64,000 nucleotides of DNA from M3007 sp031425035 (GTDB lineage Bacteria > Bacteroidota > Bacteroidia > Chitinophagales > Saprospiraceae), in contig JANPIN010000069.1 of assembly GCA_031425035.1 (NCBI GenBank), positions 53,240 to 117,239 of the forward strand, in the 5' to 3' direction. Positions 44,533 to 52,675 of the stretch are shown here, piece after piece. The translations under genes were made by a program, and so were the position numbers. Positions within the stretch are counted from its first letter, which is position 1, and each line of letters opens with the position of its first letter. The notes beneath the pieces were generated by a model, which was given only the letters and a program-made list of their open reading frames with translations, was not told where the DNA came from and made no database searches.

Positions 44533-45098
44533 CGCGTGATGAGTTTATCCGTTTGATTATAAAGAACCAGATTGATATTTTCTTCCTGAACAGTGTCTCG
44601 GATGACGCTTTCTTCAAAAAATCTGTCAAATATACTCTCTGGAAGAGCAAGAAACAACAATCGGTCCGGCTGGGTTCGTCTCAGGACATTTCGATAAATA
44701 ATATATTTACCTACTGCTTCATATAGAGCGGTGATGAATGATAGGCCACCGAATGTTTTGATTTCAATGGCAATACGTTCCGTACCTTTTTCCGCTGCAA
44801 TAAGCCGTTCAGCCCCAAGGTCAATTTGCACTTGCATCTTCCCTATTTTGCGCACTTCCACCGCTTTTCCCAGCCAGACCGCAACATGGTGATCCCCCAG
44901 CCACTCGGCGTAGTACGGACGCTCCGCCCAGCGCTGGGCCAGCAGGTCCCTGATGATCTGCAAAGCGGTGTCGATCCGGGTCAGCAGGGCCGCATCGATC
45001 TTTTGGCGGATGCGGGAAATGGGTAATCCGGCCGGCAGCACATCGGGCAGGTAGGGCCGGCTGCCGCTGATCATCGCCAAAAGCGCCACGGCGGCCAC
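44520..45098 (-). CDS. chimeric gene: DUF4259 fragment fused to the C-terminal part of XisH
   Basis: A 192-aa frame starting at GTG. Residues 1-84 correspond to the C-terminal half of DUF4259 (VALLAMISGSRPYLPDVLPAG, then WLGDHHVAVWLGKAVEVRK). Residues from about 85 are XisH (KMQVQIDLGAERLIAAEKGTERIAIEIKTFGG... to the end). The XisH part keeps the D...ExK-like residues (QIDLG and EIK) but lacks the family's N-terminal 30-40 residues. The DUF4259 part lacks its N-terminal 60 residues and has no ATG; the frame is closed upstream by a TGA after a short leader. It looks like a deletion-fusion between neighbouring genes and may be a pseudogene. The 13-bp overlap with xisI is intact. Confidence 0.65.
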   Translation of the reverse strand: MAAVALLAMISGSRPYLPDVLPAGLPISRIRQKIDAALLTRIDTALQIIRDLLAQRWAERPYYAEWLGDHHVAVWLGKAVEVRKIGKMQVQIDLGAERLIAAEKGTERIAIEIKTFGGLSFITALYEAVGKYIIYRNVLRRTQPDRLLFLALPESIFDRFFEESVIRDTVQEENINLVLYNQTDKLITRWIK

Positions 45099-45242
45099 GG
45101 CGACATTGACTTCTAGGTAGTCCGGGAAACCGTAGCAGCATCAGGCCTCGAATTACGACCATCAGGGCCTTAATTGATGCCAATCAGGGACCCGGCTGGC
45201 ACGATTATTTTGCCGACAGGTCCGAATCAAACAACCTTATAT

Positions 45243-45788
45243 ATGGATAGCATTAATAAAAATCAGGAGGAAGACAACCTCGAAAACCTGTTCGGCCAGG
45301 ACGCCGTAGAGAAAATCCAGGAACTTGCCGGCAAGGCGAACACCTGTTTCTTTTGCACCAGTATCGGGAAGGGAAACCGCTTCGCCACCCGCCCGATGTC
45401 CGTCCAGAAGATCGACGACAAGGGGGTATTCTGGTTCCTGAGCGCGGCCGACAGCCATAAAAACGCGGAAATCGAAAAGGATGCCCAGGTGCAGCTGCTG
45501 TTCCAGGGCAGCAAGTATTCGGATTTCCTGAACATCTATGGTCAGGCCGAAATCTCCAAAAACAAAGCCAAAATCAAGGAACTATGGAACCCGATCCTCA
45601 AAACCTGGTTCACCGAGGGCCAGGATGATCCACGGGTGACCGTGATCAAAGTGACGCCCAGCGACGGGTACTACTGGGACACCAAACATGGCATGGCCGT
45701 GGCCATGGCCAAAAGAATTGTCGGCGCCATTATGGGTAAAACGATGGACGATTCCGTGGAGGGCACGGTGAAAGTGAAAGGGCGCTGA
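45243..45788 (+). CDS. pyridoxamine 5'-phosphate oxidase-like general stress protein
   Basis: A 181-aa protein of the split-barrel flavin-binding family, of the 'general stress protein 26' type. The N-terminal helical part (AVEKIQELAGKANTCFFCTSI) leads into barrel strands (RFATRPMSVQKIDDKGVFWFLSAADSHKNAEI) and QVQLLFQGSKYSDFLNIYGQAEI. It ends with a typical VTPSDGYYWDTKHGMAVAMAKRIVGAIMGK segment. It probably binds FMN or a related cofactor, and the substrate is unknown. I chose the ATG at 45243 because homologous sequence starts there. The longer frame from 45174 begins in a region antisense to the DUF4259 remnant. Confidence 0.85.
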   Translation: MDSINKNQEEDNLENLFGQDAVEKIQELAGKANTCFFCTSIGKGNRFATRPMSVQKIDDKGVFWFLSAADSHKNAEIEKDAQVQLLFQGSKYSDFLNIYGQAEISKNKAKIKELWNPILKTWFTEGQDDPRVTVIKVTPSDGYYWDTKHGMAVAMAKRIVGAIMGKTMDDSVEGTVKVKGR

Positions 45789-45814
45789 GGTTTTTCTTGC
45801 TTTTAGCTGCTGTG

Positions 45815-45847
45815 ACTGAGCGTGTCACGCCAAGTGAAACGCTCAGT
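45815..45847. other. stem-loop after the stress-protein gene
   Basis: A 9-bp perfect stem (45815-45823 with 45839-45847; ACTGAGCGT) has a further inner TCAC/GTGA pairing. There is no T-run after it on the plus strand. It may be a factor-dependent terminator or an mRNA-stabilising structure. Confidence 0.4.
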
Positions 45848-45986
45848 TACGGTTAGCCAAAACCAGCTCCCCGACCCAGTAATACTGGTGCTCCGTTTCC
45901 TGAAACGCGTACAAACGAAGGCATCGCACCCGCCGGTCATGGACGTGTTATCCGGCGGGAAATTATGCTTTTTCTGTCGCTCCCCC

Positions 45987-45994
45987 TAAATTTG
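45987..45994 (+). promoter_or_regulatory. candidate -7 promoter element immediately upstream of the L,D-transpeptidase gene
   Basis: TAAATTTG, a full TAnnTTTG match, lies only 4 bp before the ATG at 45999. If it is used, the mRNA would be leaderless or translation would start at the downstream ATG at 46047. Confidence 0.35.
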
Positions 45995-45998
45995 CCCA

Positions 45999-46745
45999 AT
46001 GCACAAGCACCGATTACTACCGCTGCCGGCCCTCCTGCTGGTAGCGATGTCCATGACTTTCAACGGCCCGCTGGATGGCCCGAAAGGTATATTCAGCGAT
46101 TGCCGGCAGTTAGTCATCGTCGTAGCGCCGGCCGATACGAGCGTACATGCGCAGTTATGGCGTTATGAAAAAACGGGCGCCACCTGGAAAGCGGTGGCCG
46201 TCCCCCACCCCGTCAACCTCGGTAAAAAAGGACTGGCCTGGGGCAAAGGTCTGCAGAGCGTAAAACCGGGTCTGCAAAAAAAGGAAGGCGATCAGCGTTC
46301 GCCGGCGGGCATTTTTCGCTTCGGACCAGCTTTCGGGTATGCCCCGGCGGAAGAAATATCGCTGAAGTTACCCTATATCCGCGTCACGGAAAACCAGCTC
46401 TGCGTAGAGGACAGCGACTCCCGTTTTTATAACCAGATCGTCGATGAAACACGGGTAAAAAAAGACTGGAAGAGCCGGGAGTACATGCTGCGCAAGGACG
46501 AACAGTATAAATGGGGCATTTTCGTCAATCAGAACCTGCCGCCAAAGGACGAAGGCGGCTCCTGCATTTTCTTCCACCTCTGGCGCGCGCCGGGTTCGGG
46601 CACGCTCGGTTGTACGGCCATGACCGAGGAAAACCTGCTGGCGCTGCTGCAGTGGCTGGACCCGGCCAAGAAACCCCTGCTGATGCAAATGACGGCGGCA
46701 CAGTATGCGGACTACCAGCCGAAGTTTTCGCTGCCGGCGTTATAA
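45999..46745 (+). CDS. L,D-transpeptidase (YkuD-like) family protein
   Basis: A 248-aa exported protein with a signal-peptide-like N-terminus (MHKHRLLPLPALLLVAMSM). It has the YkuD catalytic signature CIFFHLWRAPGSGTLGCTAM: the conserved His, then Thr-x-Gly-Cys, with the Cys as nucleophile. The upstream segment KEGDQRSPAGIFRFGPAFGYAP is also typical (the T/SPxGxF motif). Such enzymes form or exchange L,D-crosslinks in peptidoglycan or attach proteins to it. It is transcribed alone, and a -7 promoter box lies almost directly on the start codon. Confidence 0.85.
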   Translation: MHKHRLLPLPALLLVAMSMTFNGPLDGPKGIFSDCRQLVIVVAPADTSVHAQLWRYEKTGATWKAVAVPHPVNLGKKGLAWGKGLQSVKPGLQKKEGDQRSPAGIFRFGPAFGYAPAEEISLKLPYIRVTENQLCVEDSDSRFYNQIVDETRVKKDWKSREYMLRKDEQYKWGIFVNQNLPPKDEGGSCIFFHLWRAPGSGTLGCTAMTEENLLALLQWLDPAKKPLLMQMTAAQYADYQPKFSLPAL

Positions 46746-46833
46746 GGCGGGTGCTCATAATTTAACCCCGGCATTCGCAAAAATGCGCAGCAGTGTGGAT
46801 ATTTACCCGGCCTAATCATGCAGGCCCGCGCGC

Positions 46834-49140
46834 ATGCCAAAACGGATCTTCCTCTTCACTGTACTCCTCGGATTATTTGCCTGTATCGGCTGGCTCAGCT
46901 GTGTCAGCAGTCAGGACCCGGCCAGCATCAGTTATAATTTTCACGTCCGGCCGATCCTCTCCGATAAATGTTTCAAATGCCATGGCCCGGATAAAAATCA
47001 GTTGCAGGCCGGTCTGCGCCTGGACCTACCGGAAACGGCCTACGCGCCCTTAACCGAAACCAAAGGCGCTTTTGCCATTGTACCCGGCCACCCGGAAACT
47101 TCCGAATTGATAAAAAGGATCACTTCACAGGACCCTGATTATCAGATGCCTACGCCGGATTCACACCTGGGCGCCTTAAGCGAAACGGAGATCGAAATCC
47201 TGGAAAAATGGATCAAACAGGGGGCCGTTTATGAAAAACACTGGTCGCTGCTGCCCCCGGTTAAAACCGATCTGCCGGCCGTTGAGGATAAAAACTGGCC
47301 CAAAAACGAGATCGACTATTTCACCCTGGCTAAAATGGCCGACAAGGGGCTGCATCCCAATGCCGAAGCGGGGTCCGCGTACTTACTCAAGCGCCTCACG
47401 ATGGACCTGACCGGGCTGCTGCCCACCGAAGCGGAAATGGACCAGTTTGCCGCCGATGATCCGCAGGTCGCCTGTGAAAAAGCGGTGGACCGCTTGCTGG
47501 CCACGCCGCAGTACGGCGAAAAAATGGCCCTGCACTGGCTGGACATTGCGCGGTACTCGGACAGCTACGGCTATCAGGACGATAATATTCGCAGCCAATG
47601 GCCTTACCGCGACTGGGTGATCCACGCCTTTAACGATAACATGCCCTACGATCAGTTCATTACCTGGCAACTGGCGGGCGACCTGCTGCCCCAGGCCGGT
47701 AAGGAGCAGATCCTGGCCACGGCTTTTTTACGCAACCATAAGTATACCGAAGAAGGCGGCGTCATCCCCGAAGAATACCGGGTGGAATACGCGCTGGATA
47801 AGGTCAAGACGTATAGTAAAGGCATACTGGCCCTCACCGTCGAATGCGCGCAATGCCATGACCATAAGTACGACCCCATTTCACAAAAGGACTACTACCA
47901 GTTATTCGGCTTTTTCAACACCTCCAAAGAAGCCGGTTTTGAAGGGGATGTCAGCGCGTCTAAACCGGCCAAAACGCCCGTTCTGACGCTTTCGGATACC
48001 GAAGTAAAAGACATTTTGACCTTCCTGAACAAACGCGACACCGGCCAACTGACCGTATCGGTGATGCAGGAAGCGGATACCAGCCGGCCGACCTATATAC
48101 TGAAACGCGGCGCCTACGACCAGCACGGCGAGGTGGTGAAATCCGCCGGGCTGGAGGCCGTACTGCCTTTTGATTCGCTCCGTTTTCCGCGCAACCGGCT
48201 GGGACTGGCGCAGTGGACCGTCACGCCGGAGAACCCGCTGACCGCCCGGGTGCTGGTCAACCACCTCTGGCAGGAATTATTCGGCGCCGGACTGGTCAAA
48301 ACCGCCGGCGATTTTGGGCGGCAGGGGAATTTGCCCACCCATCCGGAGTTGCTGGACTGGCTGGCCGTCGATTTCATGGAACATGGCTGGAATATTAAGC
48401 GCCTGGTCCGGCAGATCGTGCTGTCCGCTACCTACCGCCAGTCTTCGGAGCTCAAAGCCGAACATCTGGCCATCGATCCGGATAATCAGTATCTGGCCCG
48501 CTCGCCCCGGCTGCGTTTTCAGGCCGAATATATCCGCGATATGATCCTCGAAACCAGCGGATTACTGGTCGGCACCATCGGCGGGCCCAGTGTAAAACCT
48601 TACCAGCCCAGGGGCCTGTGGGAAGGCGCGACTTCCGGCCGGGGCGTGCTCAAAACCTACGAACAGGATAGCGACAGTTCCCTGTACCGCCGCGGCATGT
48701 ATACGTTTATCAAACTCACCCTCCCGCCGCCGGCCATGGCCATTTTCGACGCCAGCAACCGCGACCAGTGCGAGGTGAAACGCTCGAGCACGAATACGCC
48801 GCTCCAGGCTTTCATCATGCTCAACGACCCGACCGTGCTGGAGGCTTCGCGGGTGCTGGCCCAGCGCCTGCTGGCGGAAAACAAACCGGTGGACGCCACC
48901 CTGGCCGCCGCTTTCCGCCGCATCCTCTGCCGCAGCGCCACGCCGAAGGAAATGCAGATCCTGCAGGGCTATTATGCCGAACAATTGCAGCTTTTCCGGG
49001 GCAAAGAACTGGATGCGCTGAAAACCCTGTCGGTGGGTGATTCGCCGCTCAACCGGCAACTGGATCTGGATGCTTCCGCAGCCCTGATGAAAGTGGTCAC
49101 GACAATCTATAACCTGGAAGAAGCCATTACTAAAACGTAA
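46834..49140 (+). CDS. PSCyt1-DUF1549-DUF1553 (PSD1) protein with c-type haem site
   Basis: A 768-aa exported protein with a lipoprotein-type signal (GWLSC). A planctomycete-type cytochrome C domain (PSCyt1) carries one CxxCH motif, CFKCH at residues 46-50, then LRLDLPETA and IVPGHPETSELIKRI. DUF1549 follows (KRLTMDLTGLLPTEAEMDQF, HWLDIARYSDSYGYQDD). DUF1553 (PSD1) occupies the C-terminal half (RVLVNHLWQELFGAGLVKTAGDFG and RMLCRSATP-like LCRSATPKEM). The conserved ECAQCHDHKYDP motif is present (CAQCH, a possible second haem site). This is the lead gene of a cassette with the DUF1501 gene 5 bp downstream. The biochemical role is not established; a link to polysaccharide degradation is often suggested. 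Confidence 0.9.
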   Translation: MPKRIFLFTVLLGLFACIGWLSCVSSQDPASISYNFHVRPILSDKCFKCHGPDKNQLQAGLRLDLPETAYAPLTETKGAFAIVPGHPETSELIKRITSQDPDYQMPTPDSHLGALSETEIEILEKWIKQGAVYEKHWSLLPPVKTDLPAVEDKNWPKNEIDYFTLAKMADKGLHPNAEAGSAYLLKRLTMDLTGLLPTEAEMDQFAADDPQVACEKAVDRLLATPQYGEKMALHWLDIARYSDSYGYQDDNIRSQWPYRDWVIHAFNDNMPYDQFITWQLAGDLLPQAGKEQILATAFLRNHKYTEEGGVIPEEYRVEYALDKVKTYSKGILALTVECAQCHDHKYDPISQKDYYQLFGFFNTSKEAGFEGDVSASKPAKTPVLTLSDTEVKDILTFLNKRDTGQLTVSVMQEADTSRPTYILKRGAYDQHGEVVKSAGLEAVLPFDSLRFPRNRLGLAQWTVTPENPLTARVLVNHLWQELFGAGLVKTAGDFGRQGNLPTHPELLDWLAVDFMEHGWNIKRLVRQIVLSATYRQSSELKAEHLAIDPDNQYLARSPRLRFQAEYIRDMILETSGLLVGTIGGPSVKPYQPRGLWEGATSGRGVLKTYEQDSDSSLYRRGMYTFIKLTLPPPAMAIFDASNRDQCEVKRSSTNTPLQAFIMLNDPTVLEASRVLAQRLLAENKPVDATLAAAFRRILCRSATPKEMQILQGYYAEQLQLFRGKELDALKTLSVGDSPLNRQLDLDASAALMKVVTTIYNLEEAITKT

Positions 49141-49145
49141 GCCGT

Positions 49146-50591
49146 ATGGAAAAAGAAGTATTGGAACATGGTTTGAACATGAACCGCCGGAAGTTTTTAT
49201 CGCAGTTGAGTATTGGTCTGGGCAGTGTGGCCCTGGGCTCGCTGCTGATCCCGGACCTGTTTTCCGGCAGCGTGGAAGACCAGGTGATGGCCGGTTTGCC
49301 GCATTTTGCGCCGCGGGCCAAACGGGTCATTTACTTATTCCAGAATGGCGCGCCTTCGCAGCTGGACCTGTTCGATTATAAACCCAGGCTGCGCGAAATG
49401 CATGGCCAGGATCTGCCCGCTTCCATCCGCCAGGGCCAGCGCCTGACCGGCATGACCTCCAACCAGAAAACGTTTCCGCTGGCGGGTTCAAAATTTGCTT
49501 TTCAGCAATACGGCGAACATGGCGCCTGGCTGAGCGAGCTGCTGCCCCACACGGCCAAAATAGCGGATGAACTGTGTTTCATTAAAACCATGTACACCGA
49601 AGCCATCAACCACGACCCGGCGATGACCTTTTTTCAGACCGGTGCGCAGGTGGGTAACCGCCCCAGTATGGGCGCCTGGTTGAGTTACGGCCTCGGCAGC
49701 GAAAACCACAACCTGCCCGCTTTTTGCGTGCTGCTGTCCAAAGGCAAGGGCAATAGTCAGGGGGTGTATTCCAAACTCTGGACCAATGGTTTCCTGGATT
49801 CCGTACACCAGGGCGTGCAGTTCAGCAAGGGGGAAAATCCGGTTCTGTACCTGAATAATCCGGCGGGCATCGACCAGGCCGACCGGCGGCGCATGCTGGA
49901 CCGCGTGGCCAGTCTGAACGAGGAAAGTTATAACGCCTTCGGCGATCCGGAGATCCGGGCGAAGATCCAGCAGTATGAAATGGCTTACCGGATGCAGACC
50001 GCTATTCCCGAAGTGACCGACGTCAGCCGCGAACCGGAGAGCATCGTTAAATTATACGGCCCGGATTGCCTGGTACCGGGCACCTATGCCGCCAACTGCC
50101 TGCTGGCCCGCAAACTCTCGGAAAGCGGGGTGCGCTTCGTGCAGCTGTACCACCAGGGCTGGGATGCGCACGACAACCTGCCGGGCCAGATCGTCGGCCA
50201 GTGCAAGGATACCGACCAGGCCTCGGCGGCCCTCATCACCGACCTGAAACAACGCGGACTGCTCGATGAAACGCTGGTCATCTGGGGCGGGGAATTTGGC
50301 CGGACGAATTACTGCCAGGGCACTTTGACCGCCGATAACTACGGCCGCGATCACCACCCACGCTGCTTCACGATCTGGATGGCCGGTGGCGGCGTCCAAC
50401 CCGGGGTGTACGGGGAAACGGATGAGTTCGGGTATAACATCAAGTCCGATCCGGTGCACGTGCATGATTTCCACGCCACCGCCCTGCACCTGCTGGGTAT
50501 CGATCATGAGAAACTGATCTATAAACACCTCGGCCGGCGGTACCGCCTGACGGATGTGGCGGGGAAGGTGGTGAACGGGGTGATTGGATAG
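49146..50591 (+). CDS. DUF1501 family protein (sulfatase-like fold)
   Basis: A 481-aa protein of the DUF1501 family, the standard partner of PSCyt/PSD1 genes. Near the N-terminus is MNRRKFLSQLSIGLGSVALG, a twin-arginine (Tat) signal (RRKFL) starting at 49179; the frame extends to an ATG at 49146, so either start is possible. Family blocks include AKRVIYLFQNGAPSQLDLFDYKP, NHDPAMTFFQTGAQ, PSMGAWLSYGLGSEN, VIWGGEFGRTNYCQG and GRDHHPRCFTIWMAGGGV. The His/Asp-rich segments are consistent with an alkaline-phosphatase/sulfatase superfamily metal site. It follows the PSCyt1 gene by 5 bp, so they are in one operon. The real substrate is unknown. Confidence 0.9.
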   Translation: MEKEVLEHGLNMNRRKFLSQLSIGLGSVALGSLLIPDLFSGSVEDQVMAGLPHFAPRAKRVIYLFQNGAPSQLDLFDYKPRLREMHGQDLPASIRQGQRLTGMTSNQKTFPLAGSKFAFQQYGEHGAWLSELLPHTAKIADELCFIKTMYTEAINHDPAMTFFQTGAQVGNRPSMGAWLSYGLGSENHNLPAFCVLLSKGKGNSQGVYSKLWTNGFLDSVHQGVQFSKGENPVLYLNNPAGIDQADRRRMLDRVASLNEESYNAFGDPEIRAKIQQYEMAYRMQTAIPEVTDVSREPESIVKLYGPDCLVPGTYAANCLLARKLSESGVRFVQLYHQGWDAHDNLPGQIVGQCKDTDQASAALITDLKQRGLLDETLVIWGGEFGRTNYCQGTLTADNYGRDHHPRCFTIWMAGGGVQPGVYGETDEFGYNIKSDPVHVHDFHATALHLLGIDHEKLIYKHLGRRYRLTDVAGKVVNGVIG

Positions 50592-50629
50592 AATGAGATT
50601 CAGCAACAGCTGGATCATTCTTATCTGGA

Positions 50630-50802
50630 GACTTCGGAGAAGTCAAACATTTGTAGCTCGATCATCAAGAAATTCTACCTGACCTCGGAGAGGTCCAACC
50701 GGCTTTATCACGATTTTGTCCTGGATGCCGGGTTGGACCTCTCCGAGGTCGACAGGTCGGGGGAATACATGATGGCTACAAATGTTGAACCTCTCCGAGG
50801 TT
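50630..50802. repeat. nested palindrome cluster built from four 15-bp interrupted palindromes
   Basis: GACTTCGGAGAAGTC (50630-50644), GACCTCGGAGAGGTC (50681-50695), GACCTCTCCGAGGTC (50736-50750) and AACCTCTCCGAGGTT (50788-50802) are each small hairpins. The first two have GGA-type and the last two TCC-type centres, so the whole segment is itself an inverted repeat. It is reinforced by ACATTTGTAGC (50647-50657) pairing with GCTACAAATGT (50775-50785). It fills most of the 279-bp gap between the DUF1501 gene and the next gene. Confidence 0.8.
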
Positions 50803-50870
50803 AAAGATGAACGATTTTGTGGGTAATCGTTAGCCTCTAAACCATTCTAAACCAACTTTATATTAGCCCT

Positions 50871-51899
50871 ATGCGCAGAAGAGATTTTCTTATCCACTCC
50901 TCCCTTGGCCTGGCCGGTGCGTTATACCTGCCGCAAATACTGGCTAAAAGCGATACCATTCTCGGGCATAACCAGAAGCGCTACCGCATCAATACGCGCT
51001 GGAGCCAGGCCGACGTCAGCCGCTATCCCGTCAATGACTGCCACGAAATGGTGCAGGACCAGCGCGGCCGACTGCTGCTGCTGACCAACGAGACCCGGAA
51101 CAATGTGCTGATCTACGACAAGAATGGCCGGATCCTGGATGCCTGGGGCACGGACTACCCCGGCGCGCATGGCTTTACGCTGTTCAATGAAAACGGTACC
51201 GACGTGCTGTTTATCTGCGACAACAAGCGCCACCAGGTCATTAAAACCACCATCGACGGCAAGGTGCTGCTGGTGCTCGATTACCCGCAGGAAACCGGGC
51301 TTTACAACAGCCCGGAACAGTATGTGCCCACCGAAACCGCCATTGCCCCCAATGGCGATATTTACGTAGCCGATGGTTATGGCCTCGACTATATTATTCA
51401 GTACGATCAGCAGGGGCGGTATATCCGGCATTTCGGCGGGCGCGGCGACGGACCTGAACACCTGCTGAATGCCCATGGCGTCTGCATTGATGCCCGCGAC
51501 CCCTTGCATCCCTGCCTGGTGGTCTGTTCGCGCCAGCAGAATGCCTTTAAGTGTTTTGATCTGGCGGGCAGGTATTTAAACACCATCGAGCTGCCGGGCG
51601 CCTGGGTGTGCCGGCCGGTGATCCGGGGCGATTATTTATACGCCGCCGTTTTGCAAACCAACAGCCGGCCATGGACCGAGTCGGGTTTCGTGACCATACT
51701 GGATCGGCAGAACAGGGTCATTTCCAATCTCGCCGGCTCCACCCCATCATATACGGATGGCCGGCCGGCGGAAATGTACCAGACCATCCGCGCTTTTGCC
51801 TACCCGCACGATGTCTGTGTGGATGATGAAGAAAACCTGTACGTGGCCCAGTGGAATTCCGGCAAAACCTATCCGTATAAACTAGAACCGGTCGTATGA
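50871..51899 (+). CDS. NHL/six-bladed beta-propeller protein with Tat signal
   Basis: A 342-aa exported protein. The start MRRRDFLIHSSLGLAGALYLP is a twin-arginine signal. The mature part is a beta-propeller with NHL-like blades: NNVLIYDKNGRILDAWGT, TAIAPNGDIYVADGYG, YIIQYDQQGRYIRHFGGRGDGPEHL, HGVCIDARDP and PHDVCVDDEENLYVAQWN. Propellers of this type often bind ligands or carry lyase/lactonase activity, but no catalytic set can be named here. It lies in the PSCyt/DUF1501 cassette and its stop overlaps the start of the next gene by 4 bp (ATGA), so translation is coupled. Confidence 0.82.
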   Translation: MRRRDFLIHSSLGLAGALYLPQILAKSDTILGHNQKRYRINTRWSQADVSRYPVNDCHEMVQDQRGRLLLLTNETRNNVLIYDKNGRILDAWGTDYPGAHGFTLFNENGTDVLFICDNKRHQVIKTTIDGKVLLVLDYPQETGLYNSPEQYVPTETAIAPNGDIYVADGYGLDYIIQYDQQGRYIRHFGGRGDGPEHLLNAHGVCIDARDPLHPCLVVCSRQQNAFKCFDLAGRYLNTIELPGAWVCRPVIRGDYLYAAVLQTNSRPWTESGFVTILDRQNRVISNLAGSTPSYTDGRPAEMYQTIRAFAYPHDVCVDDEENLYVAQWNSGKTYPYKLEPVV

Positions 51900-52675
51900 A
51901 GCATTTTTGGTTACTGGGCGCCCTGTGTTTCGGCTGCCTGTCCGCCCTTGCCCAGGACACTTTTCAACTGGCGCCGCCGATGCTGATCTACCGCAGCGTA
52001 TTTTTCAGTAAAACCCTGCCGGTGAGCATGGCGTTTGCTATGGCCGGTACCCATATCCACTATACCCTGAACGGAGCGGAACCGACGGAACGCGATCCGG
52101 TATACCGCCGGCCCATTTTGCTGAAAAAGAAGTCCACCACCTTGAAAGCGCGCGTGTTCGGTAACGGGTTTCGGCCCTCGGAGGTAGTCTCGGCGCAGTT
52201 TTTCCGGCAGGGGCTGGCGATTGATGAAGTCATGCAAACCACGCCGGACCAGCAGTACAGCGGCTCCGGGCACCGCACGCTGATCGATGGCCAGGGTGGT
52301 TTGCCCGCTGCCGACAGCAAGACCTGGATGGGATTTCGCGATACCGTGCTGCTGGGGCTGACTTTAGCCAAACCGGCCAGGGTGAAGCAAGTGCTGCTGC
52401 AGGTGCTGCAAAATCAGGGCGCGTGGATTTATATGCCTCAGCAAGTGGCCGTGTATGCGGGTGACGCGGATCGGCTGGTGTTGATCGGAACGTCGGTTTT
52501 GAACACGGTTCAGGACGACCAAAATGGCTGCCGCACGATCCGGATCGATCTCGACCACAAAAAGAAAGTCAAGCAGATCATCATGAAAATTTACCCGCTG
52601 GCCGAACTGCCGGCAGGGCATCCGGGAGTGGGTAAACCGGCGTGGCTGTTTTTGGATGAAATAAACCTCTACTAG
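51896..52675 (+). CDS. exported protein with chitobiase C-terminal-like (CHB_HEX_C) domain
   Basis: A 259-aa protein with signal peptide (MKHFWLLGALCFGCLSALAQ). Residues 30-105 resemble a chitobiase/beta-hexosaminidase C-terminal-like domain (IHYTLNGAEPTERDPVYRRP and TLKARVFGNGFRPSEVV). Residues 115-259 form a discoidin-like beta domain (KTWMGFRDTVLLGLTLAKPARV ... HPGVGKPAWLFLDEINLY). The same two-domain block forms the C-terminus of the next protein, so the two genes are paralogous there. There is no catalytic site; a carbohydrate- or surface-binding role is likely. It overlaps the upstream propeller gene by 4 bp and abuts the downstream gene. Confidence 0.75.
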   Translation: MKHFWLLGALCFGCLSALAQDTFQLAPPMLIYRSVFFSKTLPVSMAFAMAGTHIHYTLNGAEPTERDPVYRRPILLKKKSTTLKARVFGNGFRPSEVVSAQFFRQGLAIDEVMQTTPDQQYSGSGHRTLIDGQGGLPAADSKTWMGFRDTVLLGLTLAKPARVKQVLLQVLQNQGAWIYMPQQVAVYAGDADRLVLIGTSVLNTVQDDQNGCRTIRIDLDHKKKVKQIIMKIYPLAELPAGHPGVGKPAWLFLDEINLY

